DNA of 64,000 nt. It comes from Microbacterium profundi. Lineage in GTDB: Bacteria; Actinomycetota; Actinomycetes; Actinomycetales; Microbacteriaceae. The stretch is taken from positions 682,001 to 746,000 of the forward strand of contig NZ_JPSY01000001.1 in assembly GCF_000763375.1 (NCBI RefSeq), given 5' to 3'. A model generated the notes under the pieces. It searched no databases. It had not been told where the DNA came from and saw only the letters and a program-made list of their open reading frames with translations. Positions 34,593-43,002 of this stretch are shown one piece after another; positions within the stretch are counted from its first letter, which is position 1, and each line of letters begins with the position of its first letter. The translations under genes were made by a program, and so were the position numbers.

Positions 34593-35731
34593 GAAAGCGC
34601 ACCCGCCCTCCGAGTCAGACCCGCTTCTTCGAGTACGCCGAGGAATTCGACGGCTCGCTCGCTCCAGTCATGACCGCGCGCGAACTGCCGGCGTCGGGCC
34701 CTATCCTGTGCATCAGGCGGCCCTTGCCGCCAGAGCTCTCGGGTCACGTTCGCAAACACCGTCGGGTCGTTCGCGACATGGACGTCGTCGCACTGCAACC
34801 AGCTGATCGCCGGGAGGTCCGTCGCCACGACCGGAAGGCCGGCCGCCAGGTATTCGATCGTCTTGAGCGGGAAGCTGCCCAGATTGAATCGGGACCGGTC
34901 ATATGGCACGATTCCCACCGAGCACTGCGCGAGCACCGACGGCAGCTGATCGAAATCCACTGCACCCAGATACTCGACTCTGCCCGCATCCTGCAGCGCA
35001 GCGAGCCTGCTGCCTGCGCCGGCCGTATCGATCGGTCCAGCGATGAGGAGCGGAACTCCAGCGCGGACGATTGCGTCCAGGATGCTGTAGTCGATCCGCG
35101 AGTTCAGCGTTCCCATCAAGATCGCCGGACGATCCTCGTCTTCCCTGACGCGACCTGAGTCGCCTGCTCGGCTGAACAAGTCCGTGCTGGCCCCGAACGG
35201 GATCAGGTGAACGTTGTTATGCGCCGTCCGGAGGCGCTCCGCCACGAGTGGGTTCGCGGCCACCACGGAATGACTCCGTGCGAGCACTCTTCGCTCGTTG
35301 CGATCGAGCGCCACGGGATCCACCCCGATGAGAGGAGCCAGTCCCTGCCAGTCGTCCTGCGCCCAGTAGACGGCCGTGCTCTCGTCGATGAGACCCGTGA
35401 CAGGAAACATCACGTTCCCCTCCAGTAGGGTCGTGCGCCGAGCCATCATCCTGCGCAGTGCCCTTCGAATCTGCCAGGCGATGAGGAAGCGGCTCAGGAA
35501 CTGCGTGAATGCCAGCCGCACGAACGGCAGCCGCATCGGGCGGATCACCGTCACGTGCGCGGTCCCGTGCGTCTCTTCTGACACGGACGGGGGGCGGAAT
35601 CCCGAGGGGTCAACGAAGAGAATCCGCGTATGGGCAGAGAGCGCTGCTGCCAGCTGATGATCAGCCATGCGCTTGTCCGTCCAGCTGTTGGACGCCGTGA
35701 TCACGATCACGTCATCGACATCTTCGTGCAT
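34589..35731 (-). CDS. Family 4-like glycosyltransferase
   Basis: This 380-residue GT-B protein has VAANPLVAERLR after the first domain, AILMGTLNSRIDYSIL at the start of the second, and FPLKTIEYLAAGLPVVATD as the donor-site helix. The ATG at 35731 has a strong GGGAGGGGA site; the frame extends 24 residues further up without a better start. It lies 34 bases after the PIG-L gene and is coupled by ATGA to the next glycosyltransferase. Confidence 0.82.
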   Translation of the reverse strand: MHEDVDDVIVITASNSWTDKRMADHQLAAALSAHTRILFVDPSGFRPPSVSEETHGTAHVTVIRPMRLPFVRLAFTQFLSRFLIAWQIRRALRRMMARRTTLLEGNVMFPVTGLIDESTAVYWAQDDWQGLAPLIGVDPVALDRNERRVLARSHSVVAANPLVAERLRTAHNNVHLIPFGASTDLFSRAGDSGRVREDEDRPAILMGTLNSRIDYSILDAIVRAGVPLLIAGPIDTAGAGSRLAALQDAGRVEYLGAVDFDQLPSVLAQCSVGIVPYDRSRFNLGSFPLKTIEYLAAGLPVVATDLPAISWLQCDDVHVANDPTVFANVTRELWRQGPPDAQDRARRRQFARGHDWSERAVEFLGVLEEAGLTRRAGALS

Positions 35732-35765
35732 GGGTCCCCTCCCAAGGCCAGGCATGTGCGTGAAC

Positions 35766-38174
35766 TCAGCCGTTGTATGTCTCAATCTCGGCGAGGCCCA
35801 CATTGCGGCTGCTGTCCGAGACCGACGTCACCGTGAACTGCAACGACGTCGTCACCCGCGCCGGGAAAGTGACGATCGTGGCCGAGCCGTCATTGTTCAG
35901 CTCCGGCACGACGACGGTCGATCCATCCGAGAACGTCAAGATTCCGCCGGTGATCTGGTCCGACTCATTCGGACGATCGTGAAGCTGAACCCGATCGATG
36001 GTCTGCGGCGATGACCACGACAGCAGTAGCCATGCGCCATTGCGCTCATAATGCGTCGACCACTCCGCGGCCCAGTTGCCCGGGTAACCGTCGATCACGC
36101 CGTCGATCGCCTGGGTCGCTGCCTGATCGGACGCCTGCGACGACGCCGACACCCACGCATTCCGCGCCACGTTCGGCCCGTCATACGCCGCCGGTCCCGG
36201 CACACCCACCTGCACCGGAGCCGGATCGGGCTGCGGTTCCGGATCGGGCACCGGTTCCGGATCGGGCTGCGGTTCCGGATCAGGTTCAGGCACCGGGGTC
36301 GGTGTCGGCTCTGCATCGCCGTTATACGCCTCGATCTCAGCGAGGCCGACATTGCGGGTACTCTCCGACACCGAAGAGACAGTGAATCGCAGCGACGTCG
36401 TCGCCCGCGCCGTGAACGTCACGATCGTGGCCGAGCCATCGTTGTTCAGCTCCGGCACCGGTACGGTCGATCCGTCGGAAAAGGTGAGGACGCCACCGGT
36501 GACCTGATCGGATGCGTTCGGCCGGTCGTACAGGTACACCCGATCGATCGTCTGCGCAGACGACCACGACAACAGCAACCACGCACCAGCGCCCTGATAA
36601 TGACTGGACCACTCCGCCGACCAGTCCCCCGGATAACCATCGATGATGCTGTCGATCGCCTGAGTGGCGGGCTGATCGGACGCTTGCGACGACGCCGACA
36701 CCCACGCATTCCGCGCCACGTTCGACCCGTCATACGCCGCCGGTCCCGGCACACCCACCTGCACCGGAACCGGCTCCGGCTCCGGGTCCGGGTCCGGCTC
36801 CGGGTCCGGGTCGGTTCCGGGACCAGGGCCCGGAGCCACATCGCCGTTATACGCCTCGATCTCAGCGAGGCCCACGTTGCCCGTGGTGTCTGACACCGAC
36901 GTCACCGCGAGTTGCAATGATGACGTCACTCGCGCAGAGAACGTGACCACGGTGGCCGAACCATCGTTGTTCAGCGACGGCACCGCCACGGTCGAGCCAT
37001 CAGAGAACGTCAGAAGCCCTCCGGTGATCCGATCCGAATCGTTCGGCCGGTCGTACAGGTACACCCGATCGATCGTCTGCGCAGACGACCACGACAACAG
37101 CAACCACGCACCGACGCCTTCTGAGCGGGTCGCCCACTCCGCCGTCCAATCTCCCGGGTATCCGTCGGCCACGCTGTCGATCGTCCGCGTCGCCGCCTGC
37201 CCGGACGCTTCGGAGGAAGACAGCACCCGCGCGTTCCGCGCGACATTCGGTCCGTCGTACGCTGCGGGTCCTGGCACGCCCACCTCCAACTCGGCAATGG
37301 GTGCCGTGTACTGGCGCTCCGTCCAGAGCGCGGCATCGCCGCTGGGGCATACGGAATCCGTGCAGAGCAGATGGTCATGCGCGGCGTAGCTGCGGATCGC
37401 CGCCGTCTTCGCGGCCAGGGCGTCGCCAGTGACGTTGATCGCCTCCGTCTGAGAGCTGTATCCGCGGTAGGAAAGAATGTTCCCCGCGAAACCGTCGAGG
37501 GCAGCCAGCGCGAACTGCGCACCACTGGTGTGGTCGGCGTGATCGTATTGTCCGGAGCGCGAGTCCTGCACGCGCACTGTGCTCGGCGCGTAGGAGTCGA
37601 CGATCGCGGCGATCGTGTCGACCAACCCCAGTCGCGAGTACGTCACACCGGTGTCGATCGCGGCGAGCTGGCCGATCGAGCCGTCCCAGAGCTGAGAGAG
37701 AGACTGTCCCTCCCTGGCCGGGTACCCTTCGCCGAACACACCTCCGTCGGGGAGGCGCAGGTAGACCTCCGTGATGGAGCCGGCATCGGGACTCGTCGAG
37801 ATCGCTACAGGCTTGCCGGCGAACGTCGCCGTGCCTGATTGCCAGGTCGCATCGGGAGAGAGACCGAGCATCGTGTTGTACGCGGCCTGGGACCCACGCT
37901 CGCGGCCTTGCCAGTAGTCGGCATCGCGTCCGTCGTCACCCGCGGTCAAGAACACCGTGACGACGCATGCGCCAGCGTCGATGTCGTCCAGCAGATCCGG
38001 ATTCATGAAAAGGAGGTCATCATCCTGATGTGCCACCACGTTCGCGACGGTGGTGGTGCAATCCGCGGCGGACGCAGCGGTCGGGACGGCGATCGCCGAG
38101 AGCAGAAGCGCGGCTGTCGCAGTCACCCCCAGAATCGATCGACTGACAACAAGTTTCAACACTGCATTCCCCAA
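35766..38174 (-). CDS. Secreted PIG-L-type deacetylase with three discoidin-like repeats
   Basis: The 802-residue protein has a Sec signal peptide (cleavage near ASA-AD, residue 37) and a PIG-L domain at about 40-290. VVAHQDDDLLF carries the zinc His-Asp pair and YDHADHTSG the later histidine. Then come three repeats of exactly 147 residues (298-444, 473-619, 656-802), each beginning VGVPGPAAYDG and ending VGLAEIE-YNG, separated by Pro/Asp/Glu linkers. They resemble F5/8-type sugar-binding modules. The protein probably removes acetyl groups from an extracellular glycan while bound to it. It is the only large exported enzyme in the leftward operon. Confidence 0.82.
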   Translation of the reverse strand: MGNAVLKLVVSRSILGVTATAALLLSAIAVPTAASAADCTTTVANVVAHQDDDLLFMNPDLLDDIDAGACVVTVFLTAGDDGRDADYWQGRERGSQAAYNTMLGLSPDATWQSGTATFAGKPVAISTSPDAGSITEVYLRLPDGGVFGEGYPAREGQSLSQLWDGSIGQLAAIDTGVTYSRLGLVDTIAAIVDSYAPSTVRVQDSRSGQYDHADHTSGAQFALAALDGFAGNILSYRGYSSQTEAINVTGDALAAKTAAIRSYAAHDHLLCTDSVCPSGDAALWTERQYTAPIAELEVGVPGPAAYDGPNVARNARVLSSSEASGQAATRTIDSVADGYPGDWTAEWATRSEGVGAWLLLSWSSAQTIDRVYLYDRPNDSDRITGGLLTFSDGSTVAVPSLNNDGSATVVTFSARVTSSLQLAVTSVSDTTGNVGLAEIEAYNGDVAPGPGPGTDPDPEPDPDPEPEPVPVQVGVPGPAAYDGSNVARNAWVSASSQASDQPATQAIDSIIDGYPGDWSAEWSSHYQGAGAWLLLSWSSAQTIDRVYLYDRPNASDQVTGGVLTFSDGSTVPVPELNNDGSATIVTFTARATTSLRFTVSSVSESTRNVGLAEIEAYNGDAEPTPTPVPEPDPEPQPDPEPVPDPEPQPDPAPVQVGVPGPAAYDGPNVARNAWVSASSQASDQAATQAIDGVIDGYPGNWAAEWSTHYERNGAWLLLSWSSPQTIDRVQLHDRPNESDQITGGILTFSDGSTVVVPELNNDGSATIVTFPARVTTSLQFTVTSVSDSSRNVGLAEIETYNG
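35769..37283 (-). repeat. Three 441-bp in-frame repeats in the PIG-L gene
   Basis: Units lie at 36843-37283, 36318-36758 and 35769-36209, each 441 bp with no length change. Linker DNA of 84 and 108 bp between them is itself repetitive, coding for Pro-Asp-Pro-Glu. Long stretches are identical between units, which suggests recent duplication or ongoing gene conversion. Confidence 0.9.
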
Positions 38175-38239
38175 TGCGTTGCACGTGCGCCGAAGCGCAC
38201 CACCCCAGTATTCGGTCCAGACCCCATATCCGAACCCGT

Positions 38240-39646
38240 TCAGAGTATGACACGACGCGGGGGCTGGCGCCAGCCGCTCACCGAACGCAGTACCTCGGCG
38301 TGCCTGTGTATCATGGCCGATTCCGTGAAACGCTCAGGCAGCTGCGGGTGCCGCGGTGCGTCCGCAGCTCGAGTAATCTGAAGAATCCCGTCTGCGAACG
38401 CCTGCCGATTGGATTGACGGAGCTTCCTGCGCTGGCGGGCCATCGACCGTTCACCGAAGTCCTCGTTCGCGCGCGTGATCAGCACGCCGTGTGGACGACA
38501 GGCGTCGACGAGCTCCCGCGCGAAGCCGACATCGGTCACGACGATCGGCAAACCGTGTGCGACTGCCTCCACTGCTGCGATCGGTCCACCCTCTGAAAAG
38601 GAGTCCAGCGCGAAGACGTCGGAGCCCTGAAAGAGAGCCGTGGAATCGGAGTCTCCCAAAAAATGGACGCGGTCGCCGTTCGCGTGCCTTCTGCGGATGA
38701 TGTCCGCGCGACGTATCTCGAGCCAGCTGTTCGGGGCCCCTGCCACGACGAGGTGCAATCGAGGGTCCTGTTCCGCGGCCAGCAGGAATGCATCCACAAG
38801 ACCGGCCGGGTTCTTCTGATCGCTGAACCGCTGGAGACCAAGAACGACGATATCTCCGTCTTCGAAGACAGTGCCCAGCGCCCGCCCCACAGCCGCACGT
38901 GCAGCCGCACGCTGGGGCCCATCGAGCGTACCGACCGGAGGTACGCCGTTCTCTACGACGTGCGGCGTCGTGCCGGTTTTCTGCTCGAAGTAGTCGCGTA
39001 CCGACTCGCTGACAGCGATACTCGACGGCGCATCGCGCAACAGCGCTCCCACGTGGTCCCAGACGTCGCCGGTGAGATACGACTCCATCGCGTGAAGCAC
39101 GGGCACAGTGCGCGACCACCACGGACCCAGCGTCTCGATCAGAGTCGGATCGAGACGGTGCAGCTGGATGACATCCGGCTGGCGGAGCGCGATATGGCTG
39201 CCCACTTGATCGTGTGGCAGAAGGGACACATGCACGCCGGTCTCCCGAAGCCGCCTCTCCGCGGCACCGCCCGTCGAGCAGACGACTTCGACGTCGAATC
39301 CGATCGACGACAGCCCTGGAGCGAGCGCTGCGACGACCGTCTCGACTCCCCCAGTGTCGAGGTCGCCGGCCAAGATCATGCACGAGAGGCGCGCACCGAC
39401 GAAGTCTGGTTTTACCGCATCCACCACGGCCGGTGCGACCGCGACCGGGCCGACGACCGGAAGGCGGTCGCCGAAAGCCAGCACTGCAAGCAGTCGGTTC
39501 CAGTGGCCGAAACGATACTTGGCCGGTATGACGTCCGTCAGCATCGTCAACCACCGCAGAGCCATGTCAGCGACCCGCAGGCTCACTCTTCGCAAGACAG
39601 ACACCCGCGTTCCGCCCCTACTCTTGATCATCGGGCCCGCAGTCAT
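38240..39646 (-). CDS. Family 4 glycosyltransferase
   Basis: The 468-residue protein has an N-terminal extension of about 85 residues, then the GT4 start CMILAGDLDTGGVETVVAAL, and the donor half with LQRFSDQKNPAGLVDAFLLA and LDSFSEGGPIAAVEAVAHG (E-x7-E). The start at 39646 overlaps the Wzx stop as ATGA; an internal ATG at 39631 is possible. About 60 C-terminal residues after the catalytic core are basic and may touch the membrane. Confidence 0.85.
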   Translation of the reverse strand: MTAGPMIKSRGGTRVSVLRRVSLRVADMALRWLTMLTDVIPAKYRFGHWNRLLAVLAFGDRLPVVGPVAVAPAVVDAVKPDFVGARLSCMILAGDLDTGGVETVVAALAPGLSSIGFDVEVVCSTGGAAERRLRETGVHVSLLPHDQVGSHIALRQPDVIQLHRLDPTLIETLGPWWSRTVPVLHAMESYLTGDVWDHVGALLRDAPSSIAVSESVRDYFEQKTGTTPHVVENGVPPVGTLDGPQRAAARAAVGRALGTVFEDGDIVVLGLQRFSDQKNPAGLVDAFLLAAEQDPRLHLVVAGAPNSWLEIRRADIIRRRHANGDRVHFLGDSDSTALFQGSDVFALDSFSEGGPIAAVEAVAHGLPIVVTDVGFARELVDACRPHGVLITRANEDFGERSMARQRRKLRQSNRQAFADGILQITRAADAPRHPQLPERFTESAMIHRHAEVLRSVSGWRQPPRRVIL

Positions 39647-41064
39647 CGTTCGGGTCGAATTCGTCGCCACTCTCGCCACGCCCATGGCCATACCAGCGCG
39701 ATGTACACGCCGACCGCAGAGAATCCACCCACCAACAGCGCGAGCAGCGGCTCGTCAATGAATGCTGCACACGGAATCGCCACGCCGACCGCCGCGATCG
39801 CGGCTGCTGTCGGCCAGATCGAGCGCCGTACAAAGGGCATCACCTGGATCCCTGACTGCCGCAGAACGATCAGGTACGCCGGAAGCACGACGCCTGCTGC
39901 CACGATCACGTGCACCCAACCGGCACCGACGATCCCGAAGGGACCGATCACGATGATCATGCCGATGACGAGTGCGACCAACCAGAGAACCTGGATCCAC
40001 AGCACGGGCTGCGCTCTGCCACGCGCGTACAGGAACCCGGTGAAGATATCGAAGATCACTCTCAAGGCCCCATATACGCCCAGCGCGGCGAGCACGGGTG
40101 CCGCCGCCAGCCACTTATCGCCGTAGAGCACACTGATCAGCGGCGCGCTGAGCACTGCTAGCACGCCGCCCGCCGGCAGCGCTCCGGCCCATCCGATGGC
40201 GACGACAGTCGCCAGCCCGCTCGACGGGCTCTCGGCTCGGGAGAAATACGGCATGGAGATGGCACGAACACTCTGCGAAAGTGCGTTCATCGGCCAGCTG
40301 GAGACGTTGAACGCGAGTACGTAGTAGCCGAGGGCGGTGACGCCGACCATCCTTGCCAAGATGACGTTATCGACGTTCAGCAGTCCCCAGGCGAGGAGAT
40401 TCGCCGTGGCGATGGGCAGGCCGAAAGCGAGGATCGGCTTCAGCCGGGTGCGGTCCAGACCGTACCGTGGGCGTACGCCGGCGAGGAAGAACTGGAGCGT
40501 CGATGACACGATCTGCGCGGTGACGCGTCCGATCGCCAAACCCATCACTCCGAAGCCCAGGAACACCAGCGTGAGGGTGACTGTCGTGGATATGACGAAA
40601 TCCACCGCTCCGACCAGGAACATCGCCCGCTGCTGGAACCGGCGCATCAGCATCGAATACGGCACGAGACTGATACTGCCGAGCACCAGTGTGAATGCCA
40701 GGACCGAGATGGCGGGAGCAGCTTCCGGGCTCCCCATCAGCTGAGCGAGCGAGGTGCTCGTCGCAGCGGTGATGAACGTCATCGTCGCGCCGCTCACCAG
40801 GCCCAAGGTCGCGATGGTCGGTGCGATCTTCTCCGGTTCGTCCGATCTGATCAGGTCCGAGGACAACCCGAGGTCAGCGACCGTCATCAGGATCGACTGC
40901 ACTGTCAGCGCGACGGCATACACGCCGAACTGCTCGGGTGTCAGAAGTCGAGCGAGCACGATCCCGACGATCAGGCTCCCGAGACGCAGGATGATCGAGC
41001 TCACCGCGCTCCAGGCGGCGCCTCGGGCGGCATGTACTCTCAGTGACCGTTCAGTGTCGGTCAT
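39643..41064 (-). CDS. Oligosaccharide flippase (Wzx family)
   Basis: The 473-residue protein has about twelve to fourteen membrane helices and the polysaccharide transporter opening (AAWSAVSSIILRLGSLIVGI, LLTPEQFGVYA). It should flip the finished lipid-linked repeat unit of the second locus. It is coupled by ATGA to the SGNH lipoprotein gene before it and to the glycosyltransferase after it. Confidence 0.87.
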   Translation of the reverse strand: MTDTERSLRVHAARGAAWSAVSSIILRLGSLIVGIVLARLLTPEQFGVYAVALTVQSILMTVADLGLSSDLIRSDEPEKIAPTIATLGLVSGATMTFITAATSTSLAQLMGSPEAAPAISVLAFTLVLGSISLVPYSMLMRRFQQRAMFLVGAVDFVISTTVTLTLVFLGFGVMGLAIGRVTAQIVSSTLQFFLAGVRPRYGLDRTRLKPILAFGLPIATANLLAWGLLNVDNVILARMVGVTALGYYVLAFNVSSWPMNALSQSVRAISMPYFSRAESPSSGLATVVAIGWAGALPAGGVLAVLSAPLISVLYGDKWLAAAPVLAALGVYGALRVIFDIFTGFLYARGRAQPVLWIQVLWLVALVIGMIIVIGPFGIVGAGWVHVIVAAGVVLPAYLIVLRQSGIQVMPFVRRSIWPTAAAIAAVGVAIPCAAFIDEPLLALLVGGFSAVGVYIALVWPWAWREWRRIRPER

Positions 41065-41909
41065 CGTACGACTCCTGCCGCGACCGCGACGAGCAGTCGC
41101 AGCAATTCCTCTGCTGCGATCCTCGCTCCGTGCTCATTGAGGTGACCGCCATCGCTCGTATACTCCTCACACATGTCATGGAAAGGGCTACCGTCGTCGG
41201 TCTCGCGCATCTCGTTACGGCCGTCATCGCACGTCGACACCACCGCTGCGAGGTCGAAGAGCCGGCCTGTCTGCCCGTAGTGTTCGCGCATGAGACGGTT
41301 GAACCGCTCGATCGCCGCGTTGTTTTCCGGAAGCCATCCGGTGACGGACACGGTCACGTGCAGGAAGACGAGATCGGGGTAGTCGCCCTCAAGGCGTGTC
41401 ATCATCGCTCGATAGCTGTCGAAGACATGCTGCACGTCGGTGTCAGCGACGATGTCGACGTAGCCGAGCTTCATGAACGCGATGTCGGCACTAGCGCCCA
41501 CACCTTCGATCCTCAACCAGCGATCGAAATCGCGCAGCTTGGATTCCGGGTTCTCGGTCTGGTCCAGCCAATGGTCTCCGAAGGTGCCATCGGCCGACGG
41601 CAATCCTACGTCGACGGTCGGCGGTTCGAGTCCGAATTCTCGATAGACCTCGGGGATGCCGCCCTCCACGATGTTCCCGCCGACGGAGCGGTGTGCGAAG
41701 AAGATCTTGACATCGTCGAGAGATTCCAGTGCCCTTGCCTCGAGCTCAGGCAATGGAACAGGCACCCCCGTCGCGGTGGCTTCGAGCGACTCCGCAGGCG
41801 TCGGAGGGTCTGACGCCGAAGACGCGCCTGCGCTCCGCGGCTCCGCTGTGCATCCGACGAGAAGAACCGCGAATGCGAGTGCCACCATCGACTTCACCTT
41901 CAAAGACAT
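41061..41909 (-). CDS. SGNH-like hydrolase lipoprotein
   Basis: The 282-residue product has a lipoprotein signal with lipobox LLVGC (Cys 20), so it should sit on the outer face of the membrane. IFFAHRSVGGNIVEGG stands where the first SGNH block lies, and DGGHLNEHGARIAAEEL gives the final His block. A related protein is encoded at 46377-47228. It may add or remove an acyl group on the glycan, but the nucleophile is not certain: the Ser of HRSVGGN is the best candidate. Confidence 0.7.
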   Translation of the reverse strand: MSLKVKSMVALAFAVLLVGCTAEPRSAGASSASDPPTPAESLEATATGVPVPLPELEARALESLDDVKIFFAHRSVGGNIVEGGIPEVYREFGLEPPTVDVGLPSADGTFGDHWLDQTENPESKLRDFDRWLRIEGVGASADIAFMKLGYVDIVADTDVQHVFDSYRAMMTRLEGDYPDLVFLHVTVSVTGWLPENNAAIERFNRLMREHYGQTGRLFDLAAVVSTCDDGRNEMRETDDGSPFHDMCEEYTSDGGHLNEHGARIAAEELLRLLVAVAAGVVR

Positions 41910-41939
41910 CCGTCACCACCGAGCGCGCATGATGTTCGT

Positions 41940-42566
41940 TCAGGCGACGACATGTCCGAGCATCTCCCGATTGTCGTAATTCTGGGTCACCACGCGCCCC
42001 GGTACTCCGGCGACGAGCGAGTGCGCCGGTACGTCACGCGACAGCACGGTGCCGGCCGAGATCGTCGCGTCACCGCCGATCACGATCGCACCCGTGATGA
42101 TCGCCCCCGGACCGACCCACACGTTGTCGCCGATCGTCGGAAGACCGTGGTCACCACCCGAGACCCGCTGCCCGATCGTGACGTTCTGGTGGATCACCGC
42201 ATTCCTGCCGATCTTTGCAGCGCCGATGATCACGCCGGTGCGATGCATCAGCAGGAACCCCGGTGCGATCTGAGCGCGCGGGGAGATCTCGCAGTGGTGG
42301 ATGTGCGTCACCCATCGGTTCCAGATCCGGTGGATGGCCAGGAAGAGCAAACCGGATACGACCGATCTGCGCTTCACCCGGTTGGCGAACCGACCGAACC
42401 GATAGCAGGCGACGCAGTGGAATTCAGAATTGGTCAGCAGGAATGCGATCTTCTTGGAGAGCGATGTCTGCTCGCCCTGGAGAAAAGACCCATACATCCG
42501 CGCGAGATCGGCCGAGAGCGCTCCCCTTCGAGGAGCGGCGGCCGGCGGTGTCAGTTGCCGGAACAT
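41940..42566 (-). CDS. Serine acetyltransferase-like hexapeptide enzyme
   Basis: The 208-residue protein has a left-handed beta-helix from about residue 95: HHCEISPRAQIAPGFLLMH, TGVIIGAAKIGRNAVIHQNV and IGDNVWVGPGAIITGAIVIG. This resembles CysE-type and colanic-acid O-acetyltransferases. In this locus acetylation of a sugar or of an amino acid attached to a sugar is more likely than cysteine synthesis. The start is an ATG 9 bases after the ACP stop. Confidence 0.78.
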   Translation of the reverse strand: MFRQLTPPAAAPRRGALSADLARMYGSFLQGEQTSLSKKIAFLLTNSEFHCVACYRFGRFANRVKRRSVVSGLLFLAIHRIWNRWVTHIHHCEISPRAQIAPGFLLMHRTGVIIGAAKIGRNAVIHQNVTIGQRVSGGDHGLPTIGDNVWVGPGAIITGAIVIGGDATISAGTVLSRDVPAHSLVAGVPGRVVTQNYDNREMLGHVVA

Positions 42567-42575
42567 GATCCGACC

Positions 42576-42824
42576 TCAGGCAGTCTTGACCGATATGAAT
42601 CGGGCGAGGTTCTCGATCGAATCCAGATTCTCCGGAATCGATTCTGTGTCCTCCACCCGGAAACCGAATTCGCTCTCCAGGAACTCGATGAGCTCGAGAA
42701 CTCCGGTCGAATCGATCACCCCCGCCTGCAGCAGCGAATCCGTCTGCGACGGCATCCGTTCGGCATCGCCGAACAGAAAGCTGTTGAGAATGAATTCCTC
42801 GATGCGTGCATCGACAGTGAGCAT
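42576..42824 (-). CDS. Acyl carrier protein
   Basis: This 82-residue acidic helical protein carries GVIDSTGVLELIEFLE, where the Ser of the DS pair takes the 4'-phosphopantetheine arm. The ATG at 42824 has GGGG six bases before it; the frame extends further upstream without a plausible start. It is the first gene of the leftward polysaccharide operon, divergent from asnB. With the AMP ligase (47225) and AcpS (45773) nearby, it is likely a dedicated carrier rather than the fatty-acid ACP. Confidence 0.85.
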   Translation of the reverse strand: MLTVDARIEEFILNSFLFGDAERMPSQTDSLLQAGVIDSTGVLELIEFLESEFGFRVEDTESIPENLDSIENLARFISVKTA

Positions 42825-42900
42825 TTTGTCCCCTTCCCCAGTGCGGGCGTGAACCGATCCCCTCGGTCCACTACCAGTCCCCAGACCCGCGTGCCCTATT

Positions 42901-42922
42901 GTGCTTAGCACGGCGCTATACC
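42901..42922. promoter_or_regulatory. Palindrome and -10 element in the ACP/asnB divergent spacer
   Basis: GTGCTTAGCAC at 42901-42911 is an inverted repeat with 5-base arms. It is followed by TATACC at 42917-42922, a possible -10 for the rightward genes. The leader ORF with its strong ribosome site begins 29 bases later. A -35 box is not clear. Confidence 0.35.
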
Positions 42923-42950
42923 GTGTGCCGCTCAGCCAGAAGGATACTCC

Positions 42951-43001
42951 ATGATCGACACATTGTGGTCTCGAGTCCTGGATCTCGTCGCGGACCGCTG
43001 A
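42951..43001 (+). CDS. 16-codon leader ORF coupled to asnB
   Basis: The frame MIDTLWSRVLDLVADR begins with an ATG that has AGAAGGA at 42938-42944, six bases away, a better site than most genes in this window. Its TGA ends at 43001, one base before the asnB ATG at 43003, which has no ribosome site of its own. Translation of asnB therefore probably depends on ribosomes ending here. The peptide contains Trp and Asp but no run of one amino acid, so classical attenuation is not indicated. Confidence 0.5.
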   Translation: MIDTLWSRVLDLVADR

Positions 43002-43002
43002 G

